DNA from: Bacteroidota bacterium
GTDB taxonomy: Bacteria; Bacteroidota; Bacteroidia; Flavobacteriales; Flavobacteriaceae
DNA: 8,970 nt
Assembly: GCA_947483095.1 (NCBI GenBank)
Contig: CANKLD010000050.1
Coordinates: 1-8,970, forward strand
Direction of reading: 5' to 3'
Part shown: positions 1 to 6,754 of the stretch, in pieces
How the letters are laid out: every line of letters begins with the position of its first letter
Position numbering within the stretch: position 1 is the stretch's first letter
Notes under the pieces: model-generated
Database searches by the model: none
What the model was told of the DNA's origin: nothing
Seen by the model: the letters and a program-made list of their open reading frames with translations, nothing else
Translations under genes and position numbers: made by a program

Positions 1-573
1 AAAATCATTTCAGTTGCCGTTCGGGAAATGAGCGAAGGGGAATTACTTCAAATAGAAAAAGCACGAAGACTGGACATTACCGAAGCTATTTATTATGAAA
101 TTATCCAAAAGAAAACAGCCACTTTAATCGCTGCTTGTTGTGCGCTTGGCGCAAAATCGGTAATAGATGATGAAATTCAGGTGGAAAATATGAGAAAATT
201 TGGAGAGCTTATAGGAATGGCTTTTCAAATTAAAGACGATTTATTTGATTATTCTGAAGAGGCAATTGGCAAGCCAACAGGCATTGATATAAAAGAACAA
301 AAAATGACTTTGCCTTTAATACATGTTTTGAATAATTGTACTTCAAAAGAAAAAAGCTGGTTGATCAACTCCATCAAAAATCACAATAAAGATAAAAAGA
401 GAGTTAAAGAAGTGATTGCATTTGTAAAAAACAATAACGGACTTGCCTATGCGGAGCAAAAAATGATTCAATTCCAACAAGAAGCGCTACAATTAATAGA
501 AAATTATCCGCAATCAGACTATAAAAATTCTTTGATCATGATGGTAAATTATGTCATTGAAAGAAAAAAGTAA
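1..573 (+). CDS. trans-polyprenyl diphosphate synthase, C-terminal part (5' end outside window)
   Basis: The enzyme condenses isopentenyl diphosphate onto an allylic diphosphate to build a long trans-prenyl chain. In flavobacteria the likely use is the menaquinone (MK-6) side chain. The reading frame is open from base 1, so the ATG at 28 is an internal methionine. The visible 190 residues hold the second aspartate-rich motif KDDLFDY (bases 235-249, DDxxD, Mg-diphosphate binding), then GKPTGIDIKEQKMTLPLI, the usual block after it in IspA/IspB-type synthases. The stretch MSEGELLQIE resembles the GE(V/L)LQ block of long-chain synthases. The first DDxxD motif and the chain-length-setting residues before it lie outside the window, so product length cannot be read. 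dnaG follows after 60 bases on the same strand, with no terminator between. The family is clear; a specific symbol (ispB-like) is not justified. Confidence 0.93.
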   Translation, partial: KIISVAVREMSEGELLQIEKARRLDITEAIYYEIIQKKTATLIAACCALGAKSVIDDEIQVENMRKFGELIGMAFQIKDDLFDYSEEAIGKPTGIDIKEQKMTLPLIHVLNNCTSKEKSWLINSIKNHNKDKKRVKEVIAFVKNNNGLAYAEQKMIQFQQEALQLIENYPQSDYKNSLIMMVNYVIERKK

Positions 574-597
574 TATCCAATAACTCAAAAAAATTGG

Positions 598-624
598 TAA
601 CTTTGAGCCTTAACCTTTGAACCT
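598..624 (+). promoter_or_regulatory. candidate dnaG promoter with tandem direct repeat
   Basis: TAACTTTG at 598-605 fits the Bacteroidota -7 consensus TAnnTTTG and would give a leader of roughly 20 bases before the TTG start at 634. No TTG lies 17-23 bases upstream, so the -33 half is missing. The box is part of an imperfect tandem repeat: TAACTTTGAGCCT (598-610) followed directly by TAACCTTTGAACCT (611-624). The second copy has one extra base and no longer fits the spacing of the consensus. dnaG may also be read from the upstream synthase promoter. Confidence 0.35.
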
Positions 625-633
625 AAATAAAAA

Positions 634-2613
634 TTGATTTCAAAATCAACCATAGATACCGTTTTCGAAACTGCTCGTGTTGAGGAGGTTATTGGTGATT
701 TTGTACAATTGAAACGGGCAGGAAGTAATTTCAAAGGATTAAGTCCATTTTCTGACGAGCGCTCGCCATCGTTTATGGTATCTCCAGTAAAACAAATTTG
801 GAAAGATTTTAGTTCCGGAAAAGGGGGGAATTCGGTTGCCTTTTTAATGGAGCACGAACATTTTACCTATCCGGAGGCTATTCGATATTTAGCTAAAAAA
901 TACAACATCGAAATTGAAGAAACGGTTCAAACCGATGAGGAAAAAGCCAATACCGATGTTCGAGAAAGTATGTATTTGGTTTCCGAATTTGCTAAAAATT
1001 ATTTCCAAGATGCTCTTTTAAACACTGAGGAAGGAAAAGCCATTGGTTACACCTATTTTAAGGAAAGAGGTTTTACCAATGAAACCATTAAGAAATTCTC
1101 ACTTGGATATTCGCCTGAAGCCTGGGATGCTTTTACAAAAGAAGCCCTCGGTAAAGGGTATAAATTAGAGTTTTTGGAAAGCACGGGATTGACAATTCCA
1201 CGTGACGACCGACCTTTTGACCGATTTAAAGGACGTGTGATATTCCCAATTCAAAGTATGTCGGGAAGGGTTTTGGGATTTGGAGGAAGGATACTTACCA
1301 ATGATAAAAAAGCAGCTAAATACCTCAATTCACCAGAAAGCGATATTTACCATAAAAGCAAAGTGCTTTACGGAATTTTTCAAGCGAAACAAGCTATTGC
1401 AAAACAAAATAATTGCTTTTTGGTTGAAGGTTATACCGATGTAATTCAATTCAACCAAACGGGAATTGAAAATGTAGTTTCTTCATCAGGAACCGCTTTA
1501 ACACCCGATCAAATCCGATTAATTAATAGGTTGACCAAAAATGTAACGGTACTTTTTGATGGTGATGCCGCCGGATTGCGAGCTTCCATTCGAGGAATCG
1601 ATTTAATTCTGGAAGAAGGAATGAACGTAAGAGTTTGTGAATTTCCTGACGGTGAAGACCCAGACAGTTTTGCTAAGAAAATGCCTTATGAAGATTTGGT
1701 TTTGTATTTAGAAGAGAATTCTAAAGATTTTATTCAATTCAAAGCGTCTTTATTGATGAAAGATGCCAAGAATGATCCAATAAAAAAAGCCGAGTTAATT
1801 CGTGAAATTGTAGCAAGTATTTCTAAGATTCCAGACCGAATTCAACGAGAAATTTACATACAGGAATGTTCCAGAATAATGGATATTTCGGAGCAAGTTT
1901 TATTGAGCACGCTAGCGCAATTGATTAAAAAAGACTTTTCTGAAATTGGTAAAAAAATAAAACAAGACCAAAAATCATTTGAGGTTATAAAGAGTGAATC
2001 TTTAAATCAGGTGGAAAAAGTGGATGTTTTATACCAACTAGAACGAACCATAATTAAGATTTTACTTCTTTATGGAAATAGTAAAGAAGAATTTGAAGAT
2101 GTTTTGTTAAAAACAAATGCCATCGGCGAGGTTGAAAACACGGTTGAGAAAAAAGAATATTTTGTTCACCAAAGAGTGTATTTGAGTTTGCAGGAAGATG
2201 AGGTTGAATTAGCAAATCCTCTTTTTAAAGACATTTACACCAATCTAATAAATTATTTTAATCAGAATGAGGCTTTCAATATTGAGCATTATTTAATGCA
2301 ATTGCCTCAAGAATTTGCTCAAGAAGTAACCGATATTTTGATGGAAGATGAAAAATTGGCATTGCACGATTGGGGCGGTCAAAATATATTTGTTAAACAA
2401 AAAAACGAGACGATCAGCCAATACGTTTCCGAAACAATTTTAACCATGAGATGGTATTTAGTAGACAAAATCATCGAAGAATTAAAAGGATCAATTTTGC
2501 CAGACCCAACAGTTGATAATTCAGACACGATGTCATTAGCAATGGATTACTCCAAGCTCATTAATTCCTTTTCAAATAAATTAGGAAGAGTAATGTCTAG
2601 ATATAGCAATTAG
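634..2613 (+). CDS. dnaG: DNA primase DnaG (TTG start, zinc ligands replaced)
   Basis: Primase makes the short RNA primers for replication and works with the replicative helicase DnaB. The protein has 659 residues, against about 580 in E. coli. Residues 30-66 align with the CHC2 zinc-binding domain (GL.PF...R.PSF.VSP.KQ), but the four ligand positions read S37, S40, D58 and S61 instead of Cys/His/Cys/Cys. The catalytic core is intact: K229 in KYLNSPE, E265 in EGYTD, D309 and D311 in DGDAAG, and D339/D342/D344 in PDGEDPDSF of the Toprim fold. Residues about 384-427 look like the DnaB-binding segment after Toprim; the rest of the C-terminus is divergent. The TTG at 634 is chosen because an in-frame stop sits two codons upstream and the conserved N-terminus (MISKSTIDTVFE) begins there. 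No Shine-Dalgarno is seen. A hairpin terminator follows. Confidence 0.98.
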   Translation: MISKSTIDTVFETARVEEVIGDFVQLKRAGSNFKGLSPFSDERSPSFMVSPVKQIWKDFSSGKGGNSVAFLMEHEHFTYPEAIRYLAKKYNIEIEETVQTDEEKANTDVRESMYLVSEFAKNYFQDALLNTEEGKAIGYTYFKERGFTNETIKKFSLGYSPEAWDAFTKEALGKGYKLEFLESTGLTIPRDDRPFDRFKGRVIFPIQSMSGRVLGFGGRILTNDKKAAKYLNSPESDIYHKSKVLYGIFQAKQAIAKQNNCFLVEGYTDVIQFNQTGIENVVSSSGTALTPDQIRLINRLTKNVTVLFDGDAAGLRASIRGIDLILEEGMNVRVCEFPDGEDPDSFAKKMPYEDLVLYLEENSKDFIQFKASLLMKDAKNDPIKKAELIREIVASISKIPDRIQREIYIQECSRIMDISEQVLLSTLAQLIKKDFSEIGKKIKQDQKSFEVIKSESLNQVEKVDVLYQLERTIIKILLLYGNSKEEFEDVLLKTNAIGEVENTVEKKEYFVHQRVYLSLQEDEVELANPLFKDIYTNLINYFNQNEAFNIEHYLMQLPQEFAQEVTDILMEDEKLALHDWGGQNIFVKQKNETISQYVSETILTMRWYLVDKIIEELKGSILPDPTVDNSDTMSLAMDYSKLINSFSNKLGRVMSRYSN

Positions 2614-2630
2614 AAATAAAAATAAAGCAT

Positions 2631-2664
2631 AAAAAAACCTGTTCAAAACGAACAGGTTTTTTTT
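2631..2664. terminator. bidirectional intrinsic terminator between dnaG and the T9SS cargo gene
   Basis: A perfect 14-bp stem is formed by bases 2631-2644 and 2650-2663 around a 5-base loop (AAAAC). The core arms are CCTGTTC and GAACAGG. A run of seven A leads the left arm and eight T end the right arm, so each strand has a U-tract after the hairpin. It lies 17 bases after the dnaG stop and 17 bases after the stop of the convergent minus-strand gene, so it can end both transcripts. Confidence 0.9.
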
Positions 2665-2681
2665 ATAAATGAAAAGTGGAA

Positions 2682-4589
2682 TTAATTCACAACCAGTTTT
2701 TTGGCGGCAGTTTTTCCATTTTCTGAAATTTTTACTATGTAAATACCGCTATTTAAATTGGCGATATTAATGGTAGTATTTGAAGTGGTTGTTTTTATTA
2801 CTTCTTTCCCTAAAACGTCAAACAACGAAATGGTTCTTTCCGTATTTAAGTTAGACTCAACATGTAAAACACCATTTGAAACTGGGTTTGGATATACTTT
2901 TAAACCGGCTATTTCGTTGTTTTGAGTTTGAAGTGTTACAGAAAAATCAGCAGCATTTCTTGGAATAAATTGTGGAGTTAAAACGGGTGGGTTAGCTGTT
3001 GAAACATTATCATATCCTAAAGCGGTGATATTAAAAGGCACTGTTGGAATAATTGCTCCAATGTAGTTTGCTTCAGCAAATCCAGTTCTTAAAATACCGT
3101 TAGTTGTTCCATCAAAAACATTGTAATTAGTTGCAGATGTAAATGTCTGCCCTACGGTTAATGGAGTGACAGTAGTAACTCCCGCGGTTACAGTAGAAAC
3201 CCCTGTTATTGTAATATTATTAAAGCTAATTAATTTGCTTTCGTAGTTATCTACATTTGTATTTAATGCGTTAATGGCAATGTTTTCAGGCGTTAATGAA
3301 TTTCCTGAAGACACTACGGTTTGATCTTGTAAAGGAACCAATTCTAATATTCCATTAAAATTAATTAATTGACCTGAAACATTACTCATGCTGTCTCCAA
3401 CCGCAAAAGGGGTTGTTATTTTTCCAGCGCTATCATCTATCAATATACCGCCTGTACTATCTTGAATGAATTTTTGATTTCTAGTAGTGTTAACTGTAAC
3501 AGTTCCTGCAGGAGTACGAACGTGTGAAACTACTGCTGCTCCTGATAATGTGTAGTATGCATTCAAAGTTCCTGATCTTAATTCAGCAATATTTGCAACC
3601 GTAGATATTCCTGTAATTGTAAATGATACACTTGCAGAAACAGATGGATTTAAAGGATTATGGTTATTGTCAACCAAAGTATAAATTAATGTATGAGGGC
3701 CTGCAGACAATCCACTTAAAACAATTGGATTGGTGTCGTACTTCATTACAGGAGCTCCTCCGTCTAAAGAGTAGTGAATATGACCATTTCCAGTTCCATT
3801 TGCAACAGTGAAATTTGAAACTGTAATTGCTGAAGTTACACTTGATAATGGTAAAAAAGTGGTGTTAGCTGCAGGGGTGTTAATTATTAATATTGGTGCT
3901 ATTGAAGATTCAGTTGCAGTAAAACTAAAATCATCAATTGAAAATGCGCCATCATTTGATGCATCATTAGTATCGGTCCATTTTATCCATAAATTTGAGT
4001 TATTTGCCCAAGCAAGAGAAATGTCACTTGATATAGAAGTTTTATTTGCTGATAAGTTACCATCTACGGCTGCCGCTATTGTGGTTGCGGTAAGTTTTTC
4101 AACTAGGTTTAGGCTCGGCACTGTAGTCCAAACTCCGGTATTTAAGCTAGTAGCATCCAAGCTGTAAGAAAAAACTAAATTTTCAGTAACCACTGCATCG
4201 GATCCAGATCTCCATTGTTCCATTACACCTGCTAAAGATATTTTTGAAATCAAGGCGCCGGAAACATTTCTAAAAGATGCTCCAAAAGCCGGAACCGTTG
4301 ATCCAGAAGCTAAAGAACCAAGTCCTCTATCAGTTGCTGCTGTTGTTCCAATATTGAATATACCTCCAGAGTTTGATGATCCGTCAGTTACAACAGGTGA
4401 TAAAACTTGATTTACAGTACCAGTACCTGATGATCTTATTCCAGTCCAGTCAGTTGGAAATGTAGTTCCTGTAGCTCCCATTCCGTCAAAATTCTGTGTG
4501 TAAGGAGAATTTAAAGCTGAAATAGTAATTTGACCAAACGAAATCGCAGAAAATGTTATTGTAAATAACAATAAGTAAATTTTTTTCAT
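2682..4589 (-). CDS. secreted multidomain protein with T9SS type A sorting domain
   Basis: This is a 635-residue exported protein of unknown specific function. Residues 1-19 are a Sec signal peptide (MKKIYLLLFTITFSAISFG, then Q). Residues about 28-226 resemble a beta-sandwich found in secreted Bacteroidota proteins and extracellular nucleases (QNFDGMG; DRGLGSLASGS; GASFRNVSGA; MEQWRSGSDA). Residues about 232-326 look like an Ig/chitobiase-C-terminal-like repeat containing HIHYSLDGG. Residues about 330-440 (NIAELRSG, FIQDSTGGILIDD, VGDSMSNVSGQL) resemble the OB-fold-like DUF5689 or nuclease-associated module. The last 73 residues (bases 2685-2903) are the type A sorting domain: LKVYPNPVSNG, ISLFDVLGKEV, LNSGIYIVKI, KLVVN. 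That domain directs export through T9SS, followed by cleavage and surface attachment or release. I see no catalytic motif, so binding or adhesion is an inference. Domain names are from remembered patterns, not a search. Confidence 0.9.
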   Translation of the reverse strand: MKKIYLLLFTITFSAISFGQITISALNSPYTQNFDGMGATGTTFPTDWTGIRSSGTGTVNQVLSPVVTDGSSNSGGIFNIGTTAATDRGLGSLASGSTVPAFGASFRNVSGALISKISLAGVMEQWRSGSDAVVTENLVFSYSLDATSLNTGVWTTVPSLNLVEKLTATTIAAAVDGNLSANKTSISSDISLAWANNSNLWIKWTDTNDASNDGAFSIDDFSFTATESSIAPILIINTPAANTTFLPLSSVTSAITVSNFTVANGTGNGHIHYSLDGGAPVMKYDTNPIVLSGLSAGPHTLIYTLVDNNHNPLNPSVSASVSFTITGISTVANIAELRSGTLNAYYTLSGAAVVSHVRTPAGTVTVNTTRNQKFIQDSTGGILIDDSAGKITTPFAVGDSMSNVSGQLINFNGILELVPLQDQTVVSSGNSLTPENIAINALNTNVDNYESKLISFNNITITGVSTVTAGVTTVTPLTVGQTFTSATNYNVFDGTTNGILRTGFAEANYIGAIIPTVPFNITALGYDNVSTANPPVLTPQFIPRNAADFSVTLQTQNNEIAGLKVYPNPVSNGVLHVESNLNTERTISLFDVLGKEVIKTTTSNTTINIANLNSGIYIVKISENGKTAAKKLVVN

Positions 4590-4617
4590 AATTATTTTTT
4601 AGATATTAAAATAGTAA

Positions 4618-4625
4618 CAAAAATA
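4618..4625 (-). promoter_or_regulatory. candidate -7 element for the large T9SS cargo gene
   Basis: On the minus strand these bases read TATTTTTG, an exact TAnnTTTG match. It lies 28 bases before the ATG at 4589, giving a predicted leader of about 20 bases. No TTG at the expected -33 distance is visible. The surrounding DNA is very AT-rich, so a chance match is possible. Confidence 0.35.
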
Positions 4626-4697
4626 AGAATTAATTTAAACTTATTATTAAATTCTATGTAAATATTACATTAAATTATTAACAGGAAAATAGTATAA

Positions 4698-5033
4698 CTA
4701 TTTGACTATAAGTTTTCTAGTCGCAGTAGCTTCTCCTTCTTTGATTTTGATGATGTAAACACCTGGAGATAACGCGGAAATATTTAACTCTCTTGAGTTT
4801 AATATGGTTTGAAGTACTTTTTTCCCTAAAACATCAAAAATCGTGATTTCTTTGTCTAAGGACAATTTTGAAGTAATGTAAATTTTACCATTGCTCACAG
4901 GGTTTGGATAGAAACTCAAGCCCTCAATTGAAGTTTCTTGATTTCTAGCTTGCACCTTACTATCTTGGGCTTTCGCGTCAAAAGAAAATAGTAGAAGTAC
5001 CGATAAAGCAATATAAAAGTAATTTTTTAGCAT
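4698..5033 (-). CDS. minimal T9SS-sorted secreted protein (signal peptide plus sorting domain)
   Basis: From the ATG at 5033 this is a 111-residue protein. It has a signal peptide (MLKNYFYIALSVLLLFSFDAKAQ), about 15 linker residues and a complete 73-residue T9SS type A sorting domain (LSFYPNPVSNG, ITIFDVLGKKV, LSPGVYIIKI, RKLIVK), with no cargo domain between. An in-frame ATG at 5078 would add 15 residues. It is rejected because it puts a poor leader ahead of a good signal peptide and falls on the predicted -33 promoter element. The sorting domain aligns without gaps to that of the neighbouring large protein, with 34 of 73 positions identical by my count. It could be a functional small surface protein, or the remnant of a larger cargo gene that lost its middle. 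The frame is intact and I see no degradation. Confidence 0.82.
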   Translation of the reverse strand: MLKNYFYIALSVLLLFSFDAKAQDSKVQARNQETSIEGLSFYPNPVSNGKIYITSKLSLDKEITIFDVLGKKVLQTILNSRELNISALSPGVYIIKIKEGEATATRKLIVK

Positions 5034-5047
5034 TAAAAATATTTTCG

Positions 5048-5079
5048 TAAAGGTAACATTTTTATATATAATCCACAAA
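5048..5079 (-). promoter_or_regulatory. candidate promoter for the minimal T9SS protein
   Basis: On the minus strand TTTG (5079-5076) is followed by a 20-base spacer and TACCTTTA (5055-5048), one mismatch from TAnnTTTG. The spacing fits the Bacteroidota -33/-7 architecture. The predicted leader before the ATG at 5033 is short, under 12 bases. Confidence 0.4.
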
Positions 5080-5125
5080 TTTTAACAAAATTAATAGATT
5101 TTAATAAATTCTATACCAAAAAGTG

Positions 5126-5752
5126 TTACTTGCCATTATACGAAGTCATGGTAATTTCTAAACCCGCTAATCCAAATGATTTTATAATTTCAGATGCTAT
5201 TTCTAGTCGTTCAGGAAGTTTTGTTTTTTCTTCTTCATCCCAATTACCTAAAACATAATCAACCTGTTTTCCTTTTTTAAAGGCATCACTAATTCCAAAT
5301 CTAAAACGAGCATATTCTTGAGTATTTAAAACTTGGGTAGTATTTTTCAATCCATTATGGCCGCCATCACTTCCCTTTGATCGAATTCTAATAGTTCCAA
5401 ATGACAAATTCAAATCGTCAGTAATAATTAGAACCCTGTCCAAAGATATTTTTTCTTTTTCCATCCAATAGTGTACTGCTTTTCCACTCAAATTCATGTA
5501 AGTGTTTGGCTTTAAAAGGAGGAAGGTCTTTCCTTTAATTTTTAATTCAGCAACAGCTCCGAATTTTAAATCATTAAAACTAGCCCCTTCTTTATTTGCA
5601 ATAAAATCTAGGACTTTAAAACCTATATTATGTCTGGTATTGGCATATTCAGCACCAATATTTCCAAGTCCAACTATTAAAAATTTATTCATATCATCCG
5701 ATTTGTCTGAGGTGACTTTTATATTAAATAAATTATTTAGCCATTTTATCAT
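5126..5752 (-). CDS. pth: peptidyl-tRNA hydrolase
   Basis: This enzyme cleaves the ester bond of peptidyl-tRNAs that drop off ribosomes and so recycles tRNA in the cytoplasm. All family landmarks are present: FLIVGLGNIG with N31, NTRHNIGF with the catalytic H41, NTYMNLSG with N87, the DDLNL aspartate D112, and GSDGGHNGL with H132/N133. FRFGI and YVLGNW are typical of the C-terminal half. The protein has 208 residues, against about 190-195 in most bacteria. The excess is a roughly 20-residue N-terminal extension before M21, the methionine that matches the usual family start (ATG at 5692). The longer start is kept because the frame continues cleanly to an ATG 14 bases after the nadE stop, but M21 is a real alternative. 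It is probably the second gene of a nadE-pth operon. Confidence 0.96.
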   Translation of the reverse strand: MIKWLNNLFNIKVTSDKSDDMNKFLIVGLGNIGAEYANTRHNIGFKVLDFIANKEGASFNDLKFGAVAELKIKGKTFLLLKPNTYMNLSGKAVHYWMEKEKISLDRVLIITDDLNLSFGTIRIRSKGSDGGHNGLKNTTQVLNTQEYARFRFGISDAFKKGKQVDYVLGNWDEEEKTKLPERLEIASEIIKSFGLAGLEITMTSYNGK

Positions 5753-5766
5753 CTTGCTAAAGTAAA

Positions 5767-6573
5767 CTATTTATATTCTTTTGGAATCAAGCACACCGGA
5801 ATTGGATTCATTTTGTGCTGATTTACCGTATTTAATCTTTTATAAATCGAAAATGCTATTTGTTCTCTGCTTGAAAAATCAGCGGTAGTTTTACCATTTT
5901 TATCCTCATTCATAGCCCATTCGAGTTCATCGTAACTGGCGCCAAGTTGCTCTTCATCTGATCTTGCATCGCCAAATAGGCCGTCCGATGGTTCGGCAAT
6001 CAATATTGAATTTGGAATCTCTAAATAATCTCCCAAAGCAAAAACATCCGATTTCATTAAATCGGCAATCGGACTTAAATCAACGCCGCCATCACCATAT
6101 TTTGTGTAAAAACCAACACCAAAATCTTCTACTTTATTTCCAGTTCCCGCTACTAAAAAGCCGTTAATCCCTGCATGATAATACAAAGTGGTCATTCTCA
6201 ATCGCGCTCTAGTATTTGCTAAAGCAAGGTGTTTTTTATTTTCATCCTCCCCAGTTGGAACTAATTTCACAAAATCATCAAAAACGGAAGTCAAATCGGA
6301 GATAACACTTTGAACATTTGGAAACCTATTTTTAAGCTGTTCAATATGTTCTTTTCCGCGATTTACGTGGCTTTCATTTTGATGAATTGGCATTTCAACA
6401 CACAAAATTGGAAATCCCGTTTGTGCACATAAGGTAGAAGTAACTGCCGAATCTACTCCACCCGAAATACCAACAACAAAACCATTGGTTTTTGAAGCAA
6501 TTGCGTACTCTTTTAACCAGTTCACAATATGTTGGTTCACTTTTTCAACTTGAATTGTACTTTTTTTAGACAT
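5767..6573 (-). CDS. nadE: ammonia-dependent NAD+ synthetase
   Basis: NadE performs the last step of NAD+ synthesis, amidation of nicotinic acid adenine dinucleotide using ATP and ammonia. The 268 residues form a single N-type ATP pyrophosphatase domain. SGGVDS at residues 37-42 is the PP-loop that binds pyrophosphate. GTGNKVED (143-150) and GFYTKYGDGGVDLSPIADLMKSDV (from residue 154) are the family's substrate- and ATP-binding blocks. EPSDGLFGDARSDEEQLGASYDELE is the conserved C-terminal region. There is no N-terminal glutaminase (nitrilase) domain, so ammonia is the expected donor. The ATG at 6573 gives the normal family length. pth follows 14 bases downstream, suggesting cotranscription. 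gldB is divergent. Confidence 0.97.
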   Translation of the reverse strand: MSKKSTIQVEKVNQHIVNWLKEYAIASKTNGFVVGISGGVDSAVTSTLCAQTGFPILCVEMPIHQNESHVNRGKEHIEQLKNRFPNVQSVISDLTSVFDDFVKLVPTGEDENKKHLALANTRARLRMTTLYYHAGINGFLVAGTGNKVEDFGVGFYTKYGDGGVDLSPIADLMKSDVFALGDYLEIPNSILIAEPSDGLFGDARSDEEQLGASYDELEWAMNEDKNGKTTADFSSREQIAFSIYKRLNTVNQHKMNPIPVCLIPKEYK

Positions 6574-6602
6574 TTTTTGTTATAGTTTATAGTACTGCAA
6601 TG

Positions 6603-6618
6603 TATATTTGCAAAAATA
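6603..6618. promoter_or_regulatory. back-to-back promoter -7 boxes between nadE and gldB
   Basis: TATATTTG (6603-6610, + strand) directly abuts CAAAAATA (6611-6618), which reads TATTTTTG on the minus strand. Both fit TAnnTTTG exactly. The + box has a TTG (6577-6579) 23 bases upstream, at the edge of the allowed spacing, and would give gldB a long leader of about 140 bases. The minus box would give nadE a leader of about 30 bases, but its nearest TTG is only 14 bases away. Confidence 0.45.
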
Positions 6619-6628
6619 ATAATTATTT

Positions 6629-6750
6629 GGAGCAATTTCCTGCTTTCCGTTGCAATCTTTTTTTTCGTGCCTCAAAAAAAGGATTTCCACTGCAAACGAA
6701 GTTCACTGAACTCCGCTGGAAATAAAAGTTAGGTGAAGTACTCAGGGCTA
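6629..6750. repeat. hairpin-rich intergenic element in the gldB leader
   Basis: This stretch differs in texture from the surrounding AT-rich spacer. Hairpin A pairs 6654-6665 with 6674-6685 (AATC plus T-run with A-run plus GGATT, one G-U pair) around an 8-base loop. Hairpin B pairs ATTTCCA (6683-6689) with TGGAAAT (6717-6723) and contains the perfect palindrome AGTTCACTGAACT (6700-6712). The two share only bases 6683-6685. The pattern (TTTCCTGCT, CCGTTGCAATC, T-run, A-run, GGATTTCCACTGCAA, CAGGGCT) resembles an intergenic repeat I recall from other Flavobacterium genomes. No second copy exists in this window, so the repeat status is inferred. Confidence 0.45.
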
Positions 6751-6754
6751 AAAA

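Noticed and set aside
3623..3811. 62-codon open frame on the + strand
   Set aside because: Shadow of the same T9SS cargo gene; low-complexity translation with no family resemblance.
3808..4167. 119-codon open frame on the + strand inside the large T9SS cargo gene
   Set aside because: It is antisense to a well-supported secreted protein. Its translation shows no recognisable domain and it has no promoter or start context of its own.
5034..5078. Upstream ATG extension of the minimal T9SS protein
   Set aside because: The ATG at 5078 overlaps the predicted -33 element and adds residues ahead of an already complete signal peptide.
5502..5765. 87-codon open frame on the + strand across pth
   Set aside because: Antisense to pth, whose active-site motifs are all in place; the hydrophobic look comes from reversed A-rich codons.
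5964..6167. 67-codon open frame on the + strand inside nadE
   Set aside because: Antisense to conserved NadE motifs; no independent support.
2682..6573. A new defence or secretion system formed by the minus-strand block
   Set aside because: nadE and pth are ordinary housekeeping genes and the two T9SS proteins are typical cargo. No effector, nuclease, toxin or mobile-element gene is present.
6574..6754. Riboswitch or small RNA gene in the nadE-gldB spacer
   Set aside because: Hairpins are present, but I recognise no known aptamer consensus. A NAD-type riboswitch would be expected in the nadE leader, on the other side of the promoter boxes, which is only about 30 bases long.
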